A DNA stretch of 64,000 nucleotides from Phytopseudomonas daroniae. GTDB taxonomy: Bacteria; Pseudomonadota; Gammaproteobacteria; Pseudomonadales; Pseudomonadaceae. A program made the position numbers and the translations under genes. This document shows positions 43,962 to 52,243 of the stretch, piece by piece. Positions within the stretch are counted from its first letter, which is position 1; each line of letters begins with the position of its first letter. The notes under the pieces are model-generated. The model was not told where the DNA came from. It saw only the letters and a program-made list of their open reading frames with translations, and searched no databases. The stretch spans positions 186,001 to 250,000 of the forward strand of contig NZ_QJUI01000005.1 in NCBI RefSeq assembly GCF_004327285.1. The letters are read 5' to 3'.

Positions 43962-44507
43962 ATGAACAGGAAAATGCCAGGGTCTGTTGACGTTTCACGC
44001 ACGGCCGCGCCGGAGCTCGTTTTGCCGCGAGGCAAGGCACGAGCCGCGAAGTTTAGTGGGCCAAATGAGCCATCGAGTAGCGCCGCATCGCGCAAAAACG
44101 GGCCCGGCCCTGCGGGTTGCGCGGGAAATCTCGCCATGCGTTGTTGGAGGACTTGGCAAGGGAACAACCATTACCGGCGTCCTCCGCCTCGCCTGGCGAG
44201 ATTTCTCGCTGCAACGCGGCTTGCGCTGAAACGTCAACAGACCCTAGGTTGTCTGCTGTTGGCGTGCCTGCCGCTGGTGACGCTGGCCGCAAGTGAAGAC
44301 AGAAGGCATGGCTTGATCGGCAGTAATGCTGAAACCCAGACAGAGTATTGGTTACGCGTTCAGCGTGACGGGCTGCAAGCATCCCGTCACGCTCAGGTAT
44401 CGACACCTGCTGAACGTGAACTCGCCATGCAGCGCTGGCTGGAAAGCCATAAACACCCCATACCAGAGTTCTTTGATCAGGAAGCGGGTGGAGAGCTGAG
44501 CAAGTAA
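43962..44507 (+). CDS. DUF3613-like Tad-locus protein interrupted in frame by a MITE
   Basis: The native part is MNRKMP at the N-terminus and then, after 89 inserted codons, a signal peptide (LGCLLLACLPLVTLAAS) and a short periplasmic domain (ETQTEYWLRVQRDGLQAS; MQRWLESHKHPIPEFFD), which I match to the DUF3613 proteins of Tad loci. The insertion (43979-44245) is a multiple of 3 nt and contains no in-frame stop, so the reading frame is kept. The signal peptide is now internal, which should block export unless an internal start is used, for example ATG 44136. AGGAGAG at 43951 supports ATG 43962. Confidence 0.75.
   Translation: MNRKMPGSVDVSRTAAPELVLPRGKARAAKFSGPNEPSSSAASRKNGPGPAGCAGNLAMRCWRTWQGNNHYRRPPPRLARFLAATRLALKRQQTLGCLLLACLPLVTLAASEDRRHGLIGSNAETQTEYWLRVQRDGLQASRHAQVSTPAERELAMQRWLESHKHPIPEFFDQEAGGELSK
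43979..44245. mobile_element. 267-bp MITE-like element with 19-bp perfect inverted ends
   Basis: AGGGTCTGTTGACGTTTCA at 43979-43997 is the exact reverse complement of 44227-44245. The interior has further inverted blocks (GAAATCTCGCCA near 44126 and TGGCGAGATTTC near 44193) and no transposase gene. Flanks CCAG and CTAG could be a degenerate 4-bp target duplication. It is probably a non-autonomous derivative of an IS element; family assignment (IS5-like) is a guess. Confidence 0.85.
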
Positions 44508-44661
44508 ATACATTCAGCAATGTATGTCGTGAGCGTTGAGTAGTTGCTCAATGTTCATGGCAGGTAAGGGTGTAGACCATTCGGTAAAATTGTACAGAAT
44601 GATTGAGCGTATAGATAAACTTGTACGAAAAGCAGAATGCCCATGAATAGCGTGCTGTGCT

Positions 44662-45408
44662 TTAGTTCATATAGCTCGCATGAGTCGGATAGGAAAGTGC
44701 CAGCTGAGTGCGGTTGTGAACGCGCGTTAGCCTGAGTATCTGTGAAACATAAAGTTTTACAGTATTCTCTGTGATCCCCAGTTCACAGGATATTTGGTAG
44801 TTGGTCATGCCTTTGGCGATCAGTTGTGTGACGGCCAGCTGCCTTTTCGATAGTTTGTCGAAGGGTTCGGGGATATCGAAACCAGCAGGGGAGGGCAGGT
44901 AAGCAACGCTTCTCGCCGTAGTGGAAGGTGGCGTGGGGGCTGCATCTGTGCGCATGTCGTGCAAGGACACGGCCAGATCCTGAATGCGCAGTTTGATCTG
45001 CTGATCCTTGGTCTGTTGCTCCAGCCGCTCGTACAGACGACTCACGCCAACCCTAAGTTCGTCCAGGTCGACCGGTTTCTGATAGTAGTCGGATACCCCG
45101 GCGCGCAGGGCCTGAATGACATCCTGTTTGTCTGCGCTACCGGTGAACAGGGCTATTTCGTAAAGGCGCCCTGGAGCTGCCAGGTTCGCCAGTTCGCCGA
45201 CCAGTTGCAGGCCGGTGAGGCCGGGCATATGAATATCGCTGAGTATGATGCCAATGCGGCGATCCTGTTGGAATACTTGCAGGGCATCCTGTGCAGTGTG
45301 ACAACTCGTTACACTATAACCGGCATGCTCAAGAAACTCTTTAAGCTCCTCAGCGATGAGCGGCTCGTCGTCGACGACTAATATCCGTACGGGATGGGGG
45401 CTGTCCAT
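44662..45408 (-). CDS. pprB: LuxR-type response regulator PprB
   Basis: A 248-residue regulator with a receiver domain (VVDDEP at 11-16, phosphoacceptor Asp58 in LSDIHMPG, Lys in YYQKPVDLDEL) and a LuxR/FixJ helix-turn-helix (AKGMTNYQISCELGITENTV, about 204-223). Position beside fppA and pprA at the end of the tad operon matches P. aeruginosa pprB, which activates flp-tad and adhesin genes. It is transcribed leftward, convergent with the tad operon; the 154-bp gap between them shows no gene. Confidence 0.88.
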   Translation of the reverse strand: MDSPHPVRILVVDDEPLIAEELKEFLEHAGYSVTSCHTAQDALQVFQQDRRIGIILSDIHMPGLTGLQLVGELANLAAPGRLYEIALFTGSADKQDVIQALRAGVSDYYQKPVDLDELRVGVSRLYERLEQQTKDQQIKLRIQDLAVSLHDMRTDAAPTPPSTTARSVAYLPSPAGFDIPEPFDKLSKRQLAVTQLIAKGMTNYQISCELGITENTVKLYVSQILRLTRVHNRTQLALSYPTHASYMN

Positions 45409-45592
45409 GCGGTACTACTTCCTAGAGTCTGGAGAGGGTTGACCATGTGGCGAAAGGATAGCTATGACCTAAGTTATAGTCAAAGGGACTACGCCAAAAG
45501 AATATTAATATAAAGTTATATCGCTTTAGTCATGTATGGTGACGAAGGCTTATTTCCATTATGTTGGGTGGCGCCCCGAAAAAATTGAAAGG

Positions 45593-46069
45593 TTACTGCC
45601 TGGCTATTAACCAAAGGCTGCTAATTGCGAATCCGAGAAAGAGGAAGGGCGCGTAAGGATGATTTTTCAGCTTTGGCATTGCCAGGTACTTAAATTTTTT
45701 CGGAATTAAAAGCAGTAGCTCAGGTTGAAAGCGGGTCAGGAGTGTCCAGCAGCACAGTGCGAGCGCTGCGCCGATGACGCTAAGCAGCACGTGCATGGCA
45801 TCACTGGCGACACCCAATGCAACCAGCAACTTGACGTCAGCTGCGCCTATCTGGCGGGTCAGGTAGCCGGGCAGGGAAAGCGCGCAGGCTACTACGGCAG
45901 CGAGAACGGCAGCAGTTGGAGTGGCTCCGGTGAGGGTGTTACCCGACCAGAGCAGATACAGGATTGCGATGGCCAGCCCACCTAGGGTCAGCTGGTTGGC
46001 GATCCGGCGTTGTTGCGCATCCTGAAACGCACAGGCTGCTAGCCAGCACAGTAAGACGATGTAATTCAT
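45593..46069 (-). CDS. fppA: Tad prepilin peptidase FppA/TadV
   Basis: A 158-residue A24 aspartic peptidase that cleaves Flp and the TadE-type pseudopilins. Catalytic Asp17 (FQDAQQRR) and Asp78 (GAADVKLL). Several membrane helices, no N-methylase domain, as in FppA. ATG 46069 is chosen because the first helix starts there; a longer frame from 46150 adds a polar leader. Divergent from pprA. Confidence 0.88.
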   Translation of the reverse strand: MNYIVLLCWLAACAFQDAQQRRIANQLTLGGLAIAILYLLWSGNTLTGATPTAAVLAAVVACALSLPGYLTRQIGAADVKLLVALGVASDAMHVLLSVIGAALALCCWTLLTRFQPELLLLIPKKFKYLAMPKLKNHPYAPFLFLGFAISSLWLIARQ

Positions 46070-46167
46070 GGGTTGTTTTCTGGTTGAGGGCGGTACGCCA
46101 TCCGAATCAAACAGCTGCCACCTGGGTGGCCGAGAGCGCTGTTGGATCATGTTAGGTGAGCCGGACG

Positions 46168-48876
46168 ATGCATGTCTTCAAGGATTGGTTCAAGCGCGAG
46201 TCCGACTCGCCCGTGGTGCGGGAAGCACCGGGCATTTCCGCCAATAGCAGCCCCTGCCTGAACCTGAGCATCGATCTGCAGGGTCAGGTGCTCGAGGTTT
46301 CCGGCAACCTGTCCAGCCGATTGCGCGTTTCAGCGCAGCAGACGACCGCACTGGAAGATCTGCTCTACGGGCAGAGTCGATACCTGGTGTCGGATCTGGG
46401 CGCTTTCGCCCAGCAAATGCTCGATTTGTCCTTCACCACTCGGGACGGCGGCATCCTGCACACCCGCGGCTGGATGCAGGCGGTGCCGGATGGCTGGTCG
46501 CTGCAGGCCTTCGAGGTTGGCGACTTCGTGGCTCGGTTGCAGGCCTGTGAACAGCGGCTGCAGGTGTTCGCGCAGGTCAGTTCACTGGCGCAGGTCATAC
46601 GCAGTACCGAGCGGGTGGAGCTTTCCCGGCAGTTGCCAGGCTGGCTGGCGACACTGGCCCAGACGCTACAGGTAACCTGTGTGGCGCTGGCAGTGCCGGA
46701 TACGCTACGCGGTGGCTGGCAGATCGCTGGCCAGCATAGTGACGCGATGGCGCCGGCTTTCTGGGAGGATGGCCAGCAGCTGCCCCTGGATCTGTGCCAT
46801 TACGATGCGCAGCAGCCCGTGCAGTGGCTACGCGGCGAGCGGGATGGCCCCGAATGGCATGCCGGAGACTCCGTCTGGCTGGTGCCTTACAGTGATTATC
46901 AGGGCGCGCGCGCCTGGTTGCTGTGTTCACCGTATATTGCCCACCAGCACATGCCGGAGCTCAATACCCGCGATTGGCTGGATCTGTTCGCTCACGTCGC
47001 GGCACCTCTGCTGCAGCGGCTCGATGAGCAGGCTCGCAAGGCCCATGGCGAACGCCTCGATATCCTTCAGGATCTGCTGGGAACCGGCTGGTGGGAATAC
47101 CTGCCACGTAGCGGCGCTTTCCTGCTGGCGCCCAATCTGGTGCAACGCTTCGCTCTCGACCCGCAAGCATCGGTGACCCTCGCCGATTGGCTGGAGCTGC
47201 TCAGTCCGGCTGATCGTGATGAGTTTCAGGTGCGCCTGGCCGATGCCGAAACCGCGGGCAAACCCTTCGAGCAGATCGTCCGCCTGCGTGACGACGAAAA
47301 GGGGCTTTGCTGGTTCCGCATCCATACCCGCATTCTCACCGTCAATGGCCAGCACCGTATCGTCGGAGCGGTGTTGGATATTGATGACATGAAGGGCAAG
47401 GAGTTGGAGGCCGACGCGGCGACGGCCAGATTGAAGAATCTGGTCGCCAGCGCTCCGGCCCTGATCTATGTGCAGCGCTATGAGGAGGGGGCCTTCGCCC
47501 TGACCTTCTGCAGCGACAGTACCCGCGCACTCCTGGGTTATACGCTGGACGACCTCATTCGCCGGCCTCTCGCCGACTTCATTCACCCCGACGACCGCGA
47601 CACCTACTTCACGCGTACCCGTACCCTGCTCGCTCAGGGCGCTGCCAGCTGCAGCTATCGATTCATCGACAGCGATGGTGAGTACCACTGGTTGCAGGAT
47701 GAAGTGAAACTGCTGCGTGACGAGCGTGGCATTCCGGTCGAAGCGGTAGGGTTATGCCTGGACGTTACCGACGCTGCGTTGGCTGCCGAGCGGGTGCGGG
47801 AGAGTGAGGAGCGTTACCGGATTCTGGTCGAAGACTCCCCGGCAATCATCTGTCGTTACCAGCCGGATCTGAGCCTGACGTTCGCCAACCGGCCGCTCGC
47901 CCAGTATCTGGGCATCAGCCAGGAGAAGTTGCAGGGCATCAGCCTGGCTGCCTATTTGTCGCAGCAGGAGCTTGCGCAATTCCAGGAGCGCCATCGCCAA
48001 TTGACGCCTCAGCAACCGGTGGGTACTGCGTTGGTGCGTATGGATCTGCCGGGGCGCGAGCATGTCTGGTGGGAGCTGTCCGAGCGCGGTGTCTTCAGCG
48101 ATAGTGGAAAATTGCTCGAGGTACAGGCTGTGGGGCGCGACGATACCGAGTTGCAGAAAGCTCGGCAGATGCTCAACCAGAGCGCCAAGATGGCGGTGTT
48201 GGGAGAGATGGCCACCGGCCTGGCCCATGAGATCAATCAGCCGCTCAATGTCATGCGCATTGCCTTGACCAATACCCTCAATGGCGTGGAGAACGGTTCG
48301 GCGACGCCTGATTATCTGAAGAACAAGCTGGAACGCATCGAGCAGCAGGTCGCCCGGGCGGCGAAGATAGTCAATCACATGCGCATCTTCGGTCGCCGCT
48401 CGGAGGTCGAGGGAGACCTGTTCAGCCCTGACGCGGCCATCGAGGGCGCGCTGACCCTGATTCGCGAGGGTGAACTGAGCAAGGACATCGAACTGACCGT
48501 CAAGCTGTGCGGCTCGCCGCAGGTGAAGGGCCATGCCGATCAGCTCGAGCAGGTCATCATCAACCTGCTGGTCAATGCCAGGGATGCGTTGCTCAGTGCC
48601 CGGGAGAAGAATCCGGGACTGGAGCCGCATATCCTGGTGCAGAGTGAACGGGACGCGAGCCTGGTGATCGTGCAGATACAGGATAATGCCGGTGGCATCG
48701 ATCCGCTGCTGCTCGACCGCGTGTTCGACCCTTTCTTCACCACCAAGCCGGTGGGCAAGGGAACGGGGTTGGGGCTTTCGGTCAGTTACGGGCTGGTCAG
48801 TCAGATGGGTGGCAAGCTGGGTGTGAGCAATCGGGAGCATGGCGCCTGCTTCCGTATCGAGCTACCTGCTGCCTAG
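46168..48876 (+). CDS. pprA: PAS-domain sensor histidine kinase PprA
   Basis: A 902-residue cytoplasmic kinase without obvious membrane spans. N-terminal sensor region, several PAS-like domains (about 310-410, 420-540, 545-665), then HisKA with GLAHEINQPLN (phosphorylated His687) and HATPase_c (N box NLLVNARDALL, G1 DNAGGIDP, G2 GKGTGLGLS). ATG 46168 has AGGTGAG upstream; GTG 46156 is the alternative. It is predicted to phosphorylate PprB and so switch on the Tad pilus. Confidence 0.88.
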   Translation: MHVFKDWFKRESDSPVVREAPGISANSSPCLNLSIDLQGQVLEVSGNLSSRLRVSAQQTTALEDLLYGQSRYLVSDLGAFAQQMLDLSFTTRDGGILHTRGWMQAVPDGWSLQAFEVGDFVARLQACEQRLQVFAQVSSLAQVIRSTERVELSRQLPGWLATLAQTLQVTCVALAVPDTLRGGWQIAGQHSDAMAPAFWEDGQQLPLDLCHYDAQQPVQWLRGERDGPEWHAGDSVWLVPYSDYQGARAWLLCSPYIAHQHMPELNTRDWLDLFAHVAAPLLQRLDEQARKAHGERLDILQDLLGTGWWEYLPRSGAFLLAPNLVQRFALDPQASVTLADWLELLSPADRDEFQVRLADAETAGKPFEQIVRLRDDEKGLCWFRIHTRILTVNGQHRIVGAVLDIDDMKGKELEADAATARLKNLVASAPALIYVQRYEEGAFALTFCSDSTRALLGYTLDDLIRRPLADFIHPDDRDTYFTRTRTLLAQGAASCSYRFIDSDGEYHWLQDEVKLLRDERGIPVEAVGLCLDVTDAALAAERVRESEERYRILVEDSPAIICRYQPDLSLTFANRPLAQYLGISQEKLQGISLAAYLSQQELAQFQERHRQLTPQQPVGTALVRMDLPGREHVWWELSERGVFSDSGKLLEVQAVGRDDTELQKARQMLNQSAKMAVLGEMATGLAHEINQPLNVMRIALTNTLNGVENGSATPDYLKNKLERIEQQVARAAKIVNHMRIFGRRSEVEGDLFSPDAAIEGALTLIREGELSKDIELTVKLCGSPQVKGHADQLEQVIINLLVNARDALLSAREKNPGLEPHILVQSERDASLVIVQIQDNAGGIDPLLLDRVFDPFFTTKPVGKGTGLGLSVSYGLVSQMGGKLGVSNREHGACFRIELPAA

Positions 48877-48945
48877 GGCTGATTCCTGAGCCCTGCCGTG
48901 GACGTGGCATCATGGCCGCCTTGTCCATGACGTTCGGGAAATAAC

Positions 48946-49260
48946 ATGACGGCAATGGTAACGGCCGTGCTGGCTTACTGCGAAGGCGTACTGCGTGGCG
49001 ATCCAGAGGTACTGGGGCAACTGCGTGATAACGGCTTCAGCTGCGCCGAGGGTTACTGGGAGTTCTCCCTGCCAGCGCTGCATGCCTTGCTGTCGACTCA
49101 GCTCGTGGTGCCGGCCGATCCTGGTTATTCGAGCTTTCTCAAGCAGCTCTACGCCAGCGATATCAACCAGCGGCTGGCGCAACAGGGCGCGCAGATTGCC
49201 ATCGCCGACAATCGCGGCAAGGTCAGCGAGAGTCTGTATCGTCTGCAGCGCCTGCTCTGA
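48946..49260 (+). CDS. Conserved hypothetical protein
   Basis: A 104-residue soluble, mostly helical protein (LAYCEGVLRGDPEVLGQLRD; LKQLYASDINQRLAQQGAQI). I do not recognise its family. Its end overlaps the convergent cobM stop region by 38 bp (49223-49260). The composition fits a genuine gene; the start at 48946 has only a weak ribosome-binding site (GGGAA). Confidence 0.6.
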   Translation: MTAMVTAVLAYCEGVLRGDPEVLGQLRDNGFSCAEGYWEFSLPALHALLSTQLVVPADPGYSSFLKQLYASDINQRLAQQGAQIAIADNRGKVSESLYRLQRLL

Positions 49261-49996
49261 ACAGGTGGTGATGGCTCGTGTGGTACAGCGCCGAATCGGC
49301 GAAGTGTTCGGCGCCGAGCACGCGGCCGACCAGGATCAGCGCGGTGCGGCGGAAGCCCTTGGCGCTGACCTTTTCCTCGATATCGGCCAGGGTGCCGAGT
49401 ACCCAATCCTGATCCGGCCAACTGGCGCGGTGCACCACCGCGATCGGGCAACTGGCGCCATAGTGCGGCAGCAGGTCGGTGACGATCTGTGCCAGATGCT
49501 GCACGCCCAGGTGGATGGCCATCGTCGCGCCGTGACGAGCCAGGTCATGCAACTGCTCGCCCTCGGGCATCGGTGATTGGCTGCCATAGCGGGTGAGAAT
49601 CACCGTTTGCGAGACATCGGGCAGCGTCAGCTCGCTTTCCAGCAGCGCGGCACAGGCCGCCGTAGCGGTAACGCCAGGAATGATCTCGAAAGGGATGCCA
49701 AGCGCGCGCAGGTGACGAATCTGCTCACCGATGGCGCCGTACAGCGACGGGTCACCCGAATGCACCCGCGCTACGTTCTCGCCGCGAGTGTGGGCGGCGC
49801 GCAGCAGGGCGACGATTTCATCCAGATGCAGCTCGGCGGTATTCACCACCAGACTGGCTTGATGGCCTTCGAGCAGTGCTTCGGGCACCAGGGAACCGGC
49901 ATAGAGGATCACCGGGCACGAACGGATCAGGCGCTGACCCTTCACGGTAATCAGCTCGGGGTCGCCGGGGCCGGCGCCGATGAAGTAGACGGTCAT
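49223..49996 (-). CDS. cobM: Precorrin-4 C11-methyltransferase
   Basis: SAM-dependent methyltransferase of the aerobic corrin pathway, converting precorrin-4 to precorrin-5; 257 residues. Motifs: IGAGPGDPELITVKG near residue 5, YAGSLVP, VHSGDPSLYGAI and IPGVTATAACAALLE. ATG 49996 follows AGGACT; the longer upstream frame runs through a repeat and is rejected. Last gene of the leftward cbtB-cbtA-cobE-cobM group. Confidence 0.93.
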   Translation of the reverse strand: MTVYFIGAGPGDPELITVKGQRLIRSCPVILYAGSLVPEALLEGHQASLVVNTAELHLDEIVALLRAAHTRGENVARVHSGDPSLYGAIGEQIRHLRALGIPFEIIPGVTATAACAALLESELTLPDVSQTVILTRYGSQSPMPEGEQLHDLARHGATMAIHLGVQHLAQIVTDLLPHYGASCPIAVVHRASWPDQDWVLGTLADIEEKVSAKGFRRTALILVGRVLGAEHFADSALYHTSHHHLFRAGAADDTDSR

Positions 49997-50097
49997 GGGA
50001 GTCCTGAATGTAGGGGAGAAGGCGCTTTGCTCTTCCTGCGTGTTGTTCGGCTTGTCCGATCGCTCGGCGGGGGAGCACCAGCCGATGGATCGCCACC

Positions 50098-50129
50098 CGG
50101 TGGATCGATAAAGCGTGATCCACCCTACG
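50098..50129. repeat. Short remnant of the intergenic repeat between cobM and cobE
   Basis: GGTGGATCGATAAAGCGTG then ATCCACCCTACG is a truncated member of the palindromic family; only one outer end is kept. Its right edge meets the cobE stop codon region. Confidence 0.65.
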
Positions 50130-50532
50130 AATCGCTGCGGGCAACGGCCAGCGTGGCGTTGGCGCTTTTGCGCTTGGTTATCCACAGGCGAGCGGTTCGA
50201 CTGCTCAACCGCTCGGCCAGGGCCAAAGCGCTGGCCTCTGCAACGCTTGGGCTGCCGGTGACACGCAGGGCAATATCGGAGGTCTGGCTCAGGCGGTCAT
50301 GGTAACCCGTCAGCACTTCGGCGGGCAGGAAGGTGATGGGCAGGCACAGGTACTCGGCCAGCTGCAGCAGCCCAGGCTCGTCGGCCTTGTGTTCGCTGCT
50401 AGCCAGGGCCGTCAGCTCGGCAGTGCTCGAACCATGCTCGGCCAGCATGTTGTCGAGCAAGGCCAGCAGCTCGCTCAGCGGGCAATCGTGCCGGCAACCC
50501 AGGCCGGCGACGAGGGTAGCGCGTTCGCTCAC
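50125..50532 (-). CDS. cobE: CobE/CbiG C-terminal-type cobalamin biosynthesis protein
   Basis: A 135-residue stand-alone homologue of the C-terminal CbiG domain (LVAGLGCRHDCPLSELLALL; SVAEASALALAERLSSR). CobE is needed for aerobic cobalamin synthesis, though its exact step is not settled. Start GTG 50532 overlaps the cbtA stop (GTGA). A longer frame antisense-like into cbtA is rejected. Confidence 0.88.
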   Translation of the reverse strand: MSERATLVAGLGCRHDCPLSELLALLDNMLAEHGSSTAELTALASSEHKADEPGLLQLAEYLCLPITFLPAEVLTGYHDRLSQTSDIALRVTGSPSVAEASALALAERLSSRTARLWITKRKSANATLAVARSDS

Positions 50533-51245
50533 GCCTGCTTCTGCTCGCGGCCATGGAACCAGGCGGCGACCAAGCCCAGTACCGCCCAGAACGCGGCATT
50601 GGTCAGCAGCGAGGCGAGGATGAATTCGTGCTCCAGGGCTTCGGGCGCCAGGCTCTCGTGAACCTCCGGGTGAGGGGCGCCGATCAGGTGGGGCAGGGCG
50701 AGGATGACCACGCCGAGGATGCGCAGGATCCAGTTGCTGCCAAACGCCAGCAGCGCCAGACCAGCGGCGGTCGAGGCGGCCGTGCCGATCCACCAGTACT
50801 GGCGCAGCACCAGCTCTGCGGCGGCGGTACCCGGCAGTTCCGGCGGCAGACCGGCTGAGGGTGCGAGCACGAAGGTGGCGAAACCGGCTAGGCCCCAGAG
50901 CAGGCCCTGCCAGGTTTTCTGCGGCGCGCGCAGGGTGAACAGGCCGGCGAGCATCAATGCGAAGCCGACGGCGACCACCAGGTTGCTCAGGCCGGTGGAC
51001 AACAGGCGCTGCCAGCCATCTTCCGGTGCCCAGGCTTCACCGTCGTGGCTGTGGCCGCCGGCGGCGTCATGCTCATGGGCGACGCTGGCGGCATCGTGGC
51101 TGTGCTCGATAATGGCGGGCTCTGCGACTTCGAACGTCTCCGCATGCAGGATCAGTGGGGTGACCCACAGGCTTTGCAGCAGGGTCAGTACGATGGCGGC
51201 GAGCAGGCCGGCGAAGCCCGCGGTCTGGGCGATACGCTTGATCAT
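50529..51245 (-). CDS. cbtA: CbtA-type cobalt transporter subunit
   Basis: A 238-residue membrane protein with about five helices and a His/Asp-rich loop (HSHDAASVAHEHDAAGGHSH, about residues 49-68) suited to bind cobalt. Paired with CbtB and under a cobalamin riboswitch, it should import cobalt for corrin synthesis. ATG 51245 matches the known N-terminus MIKRIAQTAGFAGLL. Confidence 0.92.
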   Translation of the reverse strand: MIKRIAQTAGFAGLLAAIVLTLLQSLWVTPLILHAETFEVAEPAIIEHSHDAASVAHEHDAAGGHSHDGEAWAPEDGWQRLLSTGLSNLVVAVGFALMLAGLFTLRAPQKTWQGLLWGLAGFATFVLAPSAGLPPELPGTAAAELVLRQYWWIGTAASTAAGLALLAFGSNWILRILGVVILALPHLIGAPHPEVHESLAPEALEHEFILASLLTNAAFWAVLGLVAAWFHGREQKQA

Positions 51246-51255
51246 TCTGGCGTCC

Positions 51256-51435
51256 TCAGTGGCACGGAAACGCGGCGCTATGCCGGGTATCGTGGGCGGC
51301 ATTGTGCAGGGCTTCGACGTGGGAGAACCCGGCGAAAAAGATCAGCGCGGCGCCGAGCAGGCAACTGCCCACGGCCAGGATCAGACGCTGTGACAGGGGA
51401 AGTGAAACGGAGGTGGACAGAGTGCTGGTGGACAT
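51256..51435 (-). CDS. cbtB: CbtB-type cobalt transporter subunit
   Basis: A 59-residue single-span protein (LILAVGSCLLGAALIFFAGF) with the conserved C-terminal metal-binding tail HNAAHDTRHSAAFPCH. First gene after the leftward riboswitch, 10 bp before cbtA. ATG 51435 is preferred to the longer frame from 51480, which would enter the leader. Confidence 0.9.
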   Translation of the reverse strand: MSTSTLSTSVSLPLSQRLILAVGSCLLGAALIFFAGFSHVEALHNAAHDTRHSAAFPCH

Positions 51436-51549
51436 GGGCGTGGCCTTCTGCAGGACGAGGAAGTCGAGGCAGAAAGACACAGCGAGAGAGCAGGCAAGGC
51501 GGCCTGATATCCGGCGTGTGCCCGCCCACCGCGGGTTGCCAAACGATTA

Positions 51550-51727
51550 CTTCAGGCCGGTCTCCGGGCTCGTGACGACTGTCATGGGACAGTGGTGGGT
51601 CAGCCTTCCCATGCCTGAGGCACAGTGGCTTCGATAACCCTTCGTACACATACCGTTGCGGGGGCAGCGCCGGACTTGCACCGGCTTCCCGTTTCACCTC
51701 GCGCTCGGCGGCGCGAGACACCTGAAA
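51550..51727 (-). promoter_or_regulatory. Cobalamin riboswitch controlling cbtB-cbtA-cobE-cobM
   Basis: On the leftward strand the P1 strands TTTCAGG (51727-51721) and CCTGAAG (51556-51550) pair. The conserved core GCCGGTGCAAGTCCGGCGCT followed by GCCCCCGCAA lies within 51652-51686, and the 3' element GCCCGGAGACCGGCC within 51554-51569. This is the standard AdoCbl riboswitch layout, expected to repress when cobalamin is plentiful. Confidence 0.94.
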
Positions 51728-51828
51728 CAGCCGCACAAGAACACCATGAAGCGGTGTTTGCGTCAATATGTTGCAAGGCCTGGTGACCCCTGTCGAGATT
51801 GACCGCCCGCCAGGCACTGCGTAGCCTT

Positions 51829-52138
51829 GCGTTCTTCGAGGTTCTTCATGTATCGCCATGGAGCTAGAACCTGTTAAAAGTCTGCTGCGCGTCGGCCCTG
51901 CTGCGTTAAAAACAGGCTCGGAATGCTCATGTACAAAAGTACACTCCGCTTCCTCGCCTGTTTTTGCCTTGCAGGACTCTAGCTCGCGAGCCTTTGAACA
52001 GGTTCTAAGAGGGAACACGGCAAGCCGTGGCTGCCCCCGCAACTGTAGCAGCGAGCGCATCGCCAACCGCCACTGGGAAACCGGGAAGGCCGGCTACGCG
52101 CCATGACCTGTGAGCCAGGAGACCTGCCTCGATAACGC
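51829..52138 (+). promoter_or_regulatory. Cobalamin riboswitch upstream of cobW-cobN, split by an inserted element
   Basis: P1 strands GCGTTCTTCGA (51829-51839) and TCGATAACGC (52129-52138) pair. The P2 strands are GGTTCTTC (51840-51847) and GAGGGAAC (52009-52016). Core ACGGCAAGCCGTGGCTGCCC then CCGCAACTGT (52017-52046) and 3' element GCCAGGAGACCTGCC (52114-52128) are intact. A 143-bp palindromic element (51865-52007) lies between the two P2 strands, enlarging that loop. Function may be kept because only the loop is extended. Confidence 0.9.
51865..52007. mobile_element. 143-bp palindromic MITE inside the cobW riboswitch
   Basis: Ends TAGAACCTGTTAAAAG (51865-51880) and CTTTGAACAGGTTCTA (51992-52007) are inverted with one mismatch. 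Inner arms AAAAACAGGC (51910-51919) and GCCTGTTTTT (51956-51965) and a GTAC-AAAA-GTAC tip (51931-51942) make a long nested hairpin. TA at each outer edge may be the target duplication. It encodes nothing. Similar hairpin elements occur in many proteobacterial genomes, to my recollection. Confidence 0.8.
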
Positions 52139-52243
52139 TTTCGACAACCGGGCGGGGTGATCCGGTGATGCCTTCGTGCCAGCTTCGGCTTGTGCCTGCC
52201 ATCTATTGCCCGCTCGCCGTTTCTCCAGACGCCAGGGGCCTCC

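Noticed and set aside
43979..44245. Treating the MITE interior as a native domain of the DUF3613-like protein
   Set aside because: The segment is bounded by 19-bp perfect inverted repeats and its translation is low-complexity and basic, with no domain pattern.
46070..46150. Longer N-terminus for the prepilin peptidase starting at 46150
   Set aside because: It adds 27 polar residues before the first membrane helix, whereas family members start at MNYIVLLCW-like sequence.
49997..50185. Extended cobM frame to 50185
   Set aside because: It runs through an intergenic repeat remnant and the end of cobE. MTVYFIGAGPGDPE is the family N-terminus.
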